Positions 4,067 to 6,597 of a DNA stretch of 6,597 bases are shown here, one piece after another. Made by a program: the position numbers and the translations under genes. Source of the stretch: Candidatus Rifleibacteriota bacterium (GTDB taxonomy: Bacteria; Vulcanimicrobiota; Xenobia; Xenobiales; Xenobiaceae). Position 1 is the stretch's first letter; each line of letters begins with the position of its first letter. Under the pieces are notes generated by a model, which was given only the letters and a program-made list of their open reading frames with translations, had not been told where the DNA came from and searched no databases. The stretch covers positions 1 through 6,597 of the forward strand of contig CAAGRW010000034.1 of the NCBI GenBank assembly GCA_900772775.1, given 5' to 3'.

Positions 4067-6407
4067 AGCTTGCTGTCATGCCGGAGAGGCAAACCTTGTC
4101 GACAGCAAAGGGGATAAGTCCACCGACGCCAGCCGTCTTTTTGTGATGGTTGGCAACCCTAATGTCGGTAAAACTACGTTAATTAACGCTATCTCCGGCG
4201 CTTCGCTGCGTATCGGCAATTGGCCGGGCACTACTGTAGAACGCATGGAAACGCACTTTATCTACCATTGCAATTCTAAAGAATTGCAAGCTGCCGATAA
4301 AGAGTCGGATAACCAAGCTACTAGTGCTCCGGCTAAATCTGAAGTGACAGAAAAAGCGTCTGCTGAGTCGACAACAAAAACCGACTCGGCTGAAGTTAAA
4401 GACGCTTCTGTTAAAGTGCACTTAGTTGACTTGCCTGGAGCTTACGGCTTGGCAGCTTCTAGCGCCGAAGAAAAAGTTACTCGTGACGAGTTGCTCACGC
4501 GTATGCCCGATGCGGTTATCGATGTAATCGACGCAGGCAACTTAGAGCGCAATTTAGCCATGACTATCGAGCTTATTGAGCTCGGTGTCCCTGTAGTTGT
4601 AGCTTTAAATTTACTTGATGAAGCCAAAGAAAAGGGCATGAAGCCTAATATTGAAGCCTTGTCCGAAGCTTTGGATTTGCCTGTAGTGCCCACTGTCGCC
4701 GTCAAAGAAGAAGGCGTGCAAGAACTTATGCGCCACGCCATAGCCGCTAAGCGCAGCAAGTTAAAGATAGAGTATCCGCCTGAAATAGAAAAAGCTATTG
4801 AAGATCTGTCCTCATTTTTGGATACTCCGGCAGCTCGTTGGATTGCTGTAGCTGCTTTAATTGGCGATAAATTAGAAGACTTAGATAATCCTACCGAAGG
4901 CCCGGCTCAGGAAGAGAACGAGCGAGCTCACAAAGCTATCAAAATTCCTTCCGACTTTAGAAAAAAGGCTGAATATTATCGCAAAAAGTTTGCTGAAAAC
5001 GGTATAGATTGTTTCTTGGAAATTGCCGATACTCGCTATCGCTTAGCTAGAAAAGTAGCCGAACTTGGACAATCAGCTCCAGCCGGCGTTCACAAACTTA
5101 CTGCTGCTATCGACAAAGTGGTATTACATCCTATTTTCGGCATACCGATCTTCTTATTCTGTATGCTGATTTTGTTCCGCTTTACTTTCGCTTTTTCCGA
5201 TCCTTGGGTGGAATGGCTCAACACTATAAAAGAAGTCTTTATGGGTTGGACCGCTTCAGCGGAAATGCCGGATATGGTACGTTCATTTGTCATGAATGGC
5301 GTCTTGGAAGGTTTAGGTACAGTTTTAGCCTTTACTCCAGTTTTGTTCGTACTTTATGTCGGTATGAGCGTTTTGGAGTCTAGCGGATTCTTGGCTAGAT
5401 CGGCGTTCTTGGTCGACCGCATTATGAAGGCTATGCACTTACCGGGCAAAGCTTTTATTCCGATGTTGGTTGGCGTAGGTTGCAACGTCCCTGGTATTGT
5501 GGCTACTCGCACTTTGGAGTCTTTTAACGAGCGCCTGAGAGTTTCAATGGCTGTTCCTTTTGCGCCTTGTAGCGCCAGAATGGCCGTTTTTGCTTTTTTT
5601 GCCACGATCTTTTTCCCTAAAAATCCCTCTTACGCTCTGTTTTTCATCTATACAATAAGTATTATCATGGGCTTGTTTACTATTTTGCTCATGAGTAAAA
5701 TTTTGCATTCAGATGAAACCGGCTCCATTATGGAATTGCCTCCTTATAGATTGCCAACCATGAAAGTTATTTGGAAGCAAGCTTGGGCTCGCACTCTGAG
5801 CTTTTTGGAGAGCGCCGGCGGAGCTATTTTTATTGCCGTTATTTTTGTATGGGTAATTAACAGCTTCCCTGTGGGAAGTGCAGACGGCAGCTATTTCGCT
5901 CGTTTGTCTCGTATCTTTGCCCACTTTACTTCTACCTTTGGTATTACTGATTGGCACTTAGCCGGAGCTTTGGTTCCCGGTTTTGTAGCTAAAGAAGTTG
6001 TAGTAGGATCTTTAGCAGTTAGCTACTTTGGAGCCGGCGGTGAAGTTGCTTCCCTGACTTTGGGCAGCGGTTTAGAGCAAATTGCGGTAGGCTTAATTGA
6101 CGCTATTATCAATACCTTTAAAGCTTTCTTCCAGCTTTTCGGCTTGATTAGTTTCGGCGAAGATTCCGACGGCGGCCCGGCTGGTTTGGCTTCTCAAATT
6201 CTCCATTGCGCTTCTCCGCGAGCTATTTTAGCTTATATGGTTTATGTGTTGCTTTATATGCCTTGCGTGGGTACCTTAAGCGCTTTGAAAACTGAGTTTG
6301 GCTGGAAGTGGACAGGCTTTTCTATAGCTTACTCTTTAATAGTGGCTTGGATTTTAGCTGTGATCGTCTATCATCTTCCTTTGGGAAACTGGTTAGCCGG
6401 ACTTTAG
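4059..6407 (+). CDS. feoB: FeoB, ferrous iron transporter with N-terminal G protein domain
   Basis: The 782-residue inner-membrane protein imports Fe2+. The G domain shows G1 GNPNVGKT (32-39), switch I/G2 WPGTT (55-59), G3 DLPG (124-127), G4 NLLD (184-187) and a G5-like VPTVAVKEEG (210-219). A helical GDI-type linker follows (about 235-345), then the membrane domain with about ten hydrophobic segments between 355 and 775. Pore landmarks are present: GVGCNVPG with Cys475, APCSAR with Cys504, GFVAKEVVVGSL (641-652), and YMPC with Cys736. These match the three cysteines proposed to line the pore in Pseudomonas FeoB. Compared with E. coli FeoB, about 46 extra residues lie between switch I and G3 (about 70-115), rich in Ser, Ala, Thr, Lys, Glu and Asp. 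The N-terminus carries Cys5-Cys6-His7. GGGGG (4046-4050) precedes the ATG by eight bases. It lies between feoA and feoC. Confidence 0.97.
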   Translation: MAKACCHAGEANLVDSKGDKSTDASRLFVMVGNPNVGKTTLINAISGASLRIGNWPGTTVERMETHFIYHCNSKELQAADKESDNQATSAPAKSEVTEKASAESTTKTDSAEVKDASVKVHLVDLPGAYGLAASSAEEKVTRDELLTRMPDAVIDVIDAGNLERNLAMTIELIELGVPVVVALNLLDEAKEKGMKPNIEALSEALDLPVVPTVAVKEEGVQELMRHAIAAKRSKLKIEYPPEIEKAIEDLSSFLDTPAARWIAVAALIGDKLEDLDNPTEGPAQEENERAHKAIKIPSDFRKKAEYYRKKFAENGIDCFLEIADTRYRLARKVAELGQSAPAGVHKLTAAIDKVVLHPIFGIPIFLFCMLILFRFTFAFSDPWVEWLNTIKEVFMGWTASAEMPDMVRSFVMNGVLEGLGTVLAFTPVLFVLYVGMSVLESSGFLARSAFLVDRIMKAMHLPGKAFIPMLVGVGCNVPGIVATRTLESFNERLRVSMAVPFAPCSARMAVFAFFATIFFPKNPSYALFFIYTISIIMGLFTILLMSKILHSDETGSIMELPPYRLPTMKVIWKQAWARTLSFLESAGGAIFIAVIFVWVINSFPVGSADGSYFARLSRIFAHFTSTFGITDWHLAGALVPGFVAKEVVVGSLAVSYFGAGGEVASLTLGSGLEQIAVGLIDAIINTFKAFFQLFGLISFGEDSDGGPAGLASQILHCASPRAILAYMVYVLLYMPCVGTLSALKTEFGWKWTGFSIAYSLIVAWILAVIVYHLPLGNWLAGL

Positions 6408-6436
6408 CTTAAGCAAACAGCCAAGCAGGAGGCGCT

Positions 6437-6597
6437 ATGATTAAAGATTTGCTGCGTTCTATAGCTCAAGAAAAATCTTGGCCAGAGATTTCTTCTCAGC
6501 TTGGCTGTTCTGCTCAAGTACTAGAAGCTATGCTCAGCCAATTAGAGCAAGGCGGATATTTAACGCGCCAGGGGAGCTCATCTTCTCAATGTGCTCC
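6437..6597 (+). CDS. feoC: FeoC-like winged-helix protein, partial (cut by window end)
   Basis: The first 53 codons are present and open to the window edge. The sequence MIKDLLRSIAQ, then WPEISSQLGCSAQVLEAMLSQLEQGGYL, has the helix-turn-helix/winged-helix layout of FeoC proteins (a start helix, a recognition-type helix with LEAML, then the wing). FeoC family members often carry a cysteine cluster after the wing that binds an Fe-S cluster; here one Cys (52) appears in SSSSQCA just before the cut. FeoC acts on FeoB stability or as a feo regulator in the enterobacteria where it has been studied. The perfect AGGAGG (6427-6432) lies four bases before the ATG and 20-25 bases after the feoB stop, so it is the third gene of the operon. 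A general short HTH regulator is the alternative. Confidence 0.8.
   Translation, partial: MIKDLLRSIAQEKSWPEISSQLGCSAQVLEAMLSQLEQGGYLTRQGSSSSQCA

Overview
The window is about 6.6 kb of moderately AT-rich bacterial DNA with two divergent gene blocks. Signal-peptide proteins, separate FeoA, FeoB and FeoC genes, and occasional TTG starts fit a Gram-negative-type bacterium. The lineage cannot be fixed from sequence alone; some wording in the aminotransferase resembles PVC-group homologues, but that is a weak hint. No tRNA, rRNA, CRISPR array, insertion sequence or phage gene is visible.

Left block (minus strand, reading from about 3480 down to 1): a class I PLP aminotransferase of the aspartate aminotransferase Ib type (2276-3478); a short single-domain asparaginase-family protein (1635-2180); an exported TPR protein (405-1532); and the start of a second exported protein that runs off the window edge (1-298). 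The first two could act in sequence (asparagine to aspartate to oxaloacetate). Each junction in this block carries a strong inverted repeat: an intercistronic hairpin (2210-2239), two interleaved inverted repeats (1577-1635), and an intrinsic terminator directly before the last start codon (311-355).

Right block (plus strand, 3800 to the end): feoA, feoB and the start of a feoC-like gene, a ferrous iron uptake operon. feoA and feoB overlap by 8 bases, and feoC follows after 29 bases with a perfect AGGAGG. FeoB has the G-protein motifs, the conserved pore cysteines and the multi-pass membrane domain. It also has an extra low-complexity segment of about 46 residues between switch I and the DLPG motif.

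The 321-base divergent intergenic region (3479-3799) holds three A-tracts, several dyads that read on the minus strand as hairpins followed by T-runs, a DtxR/IdeR-like 19-mer upstream of feo, and a small leader ORF with a strong Shine-Dalgarno in front of the aminotransferase. The gene content is ordinary metabolism and iron transport. The less explained material is the regulatory RNA/DNA structure between genes and the FeoB insertion; I see no clear evidence of a wholly new system.
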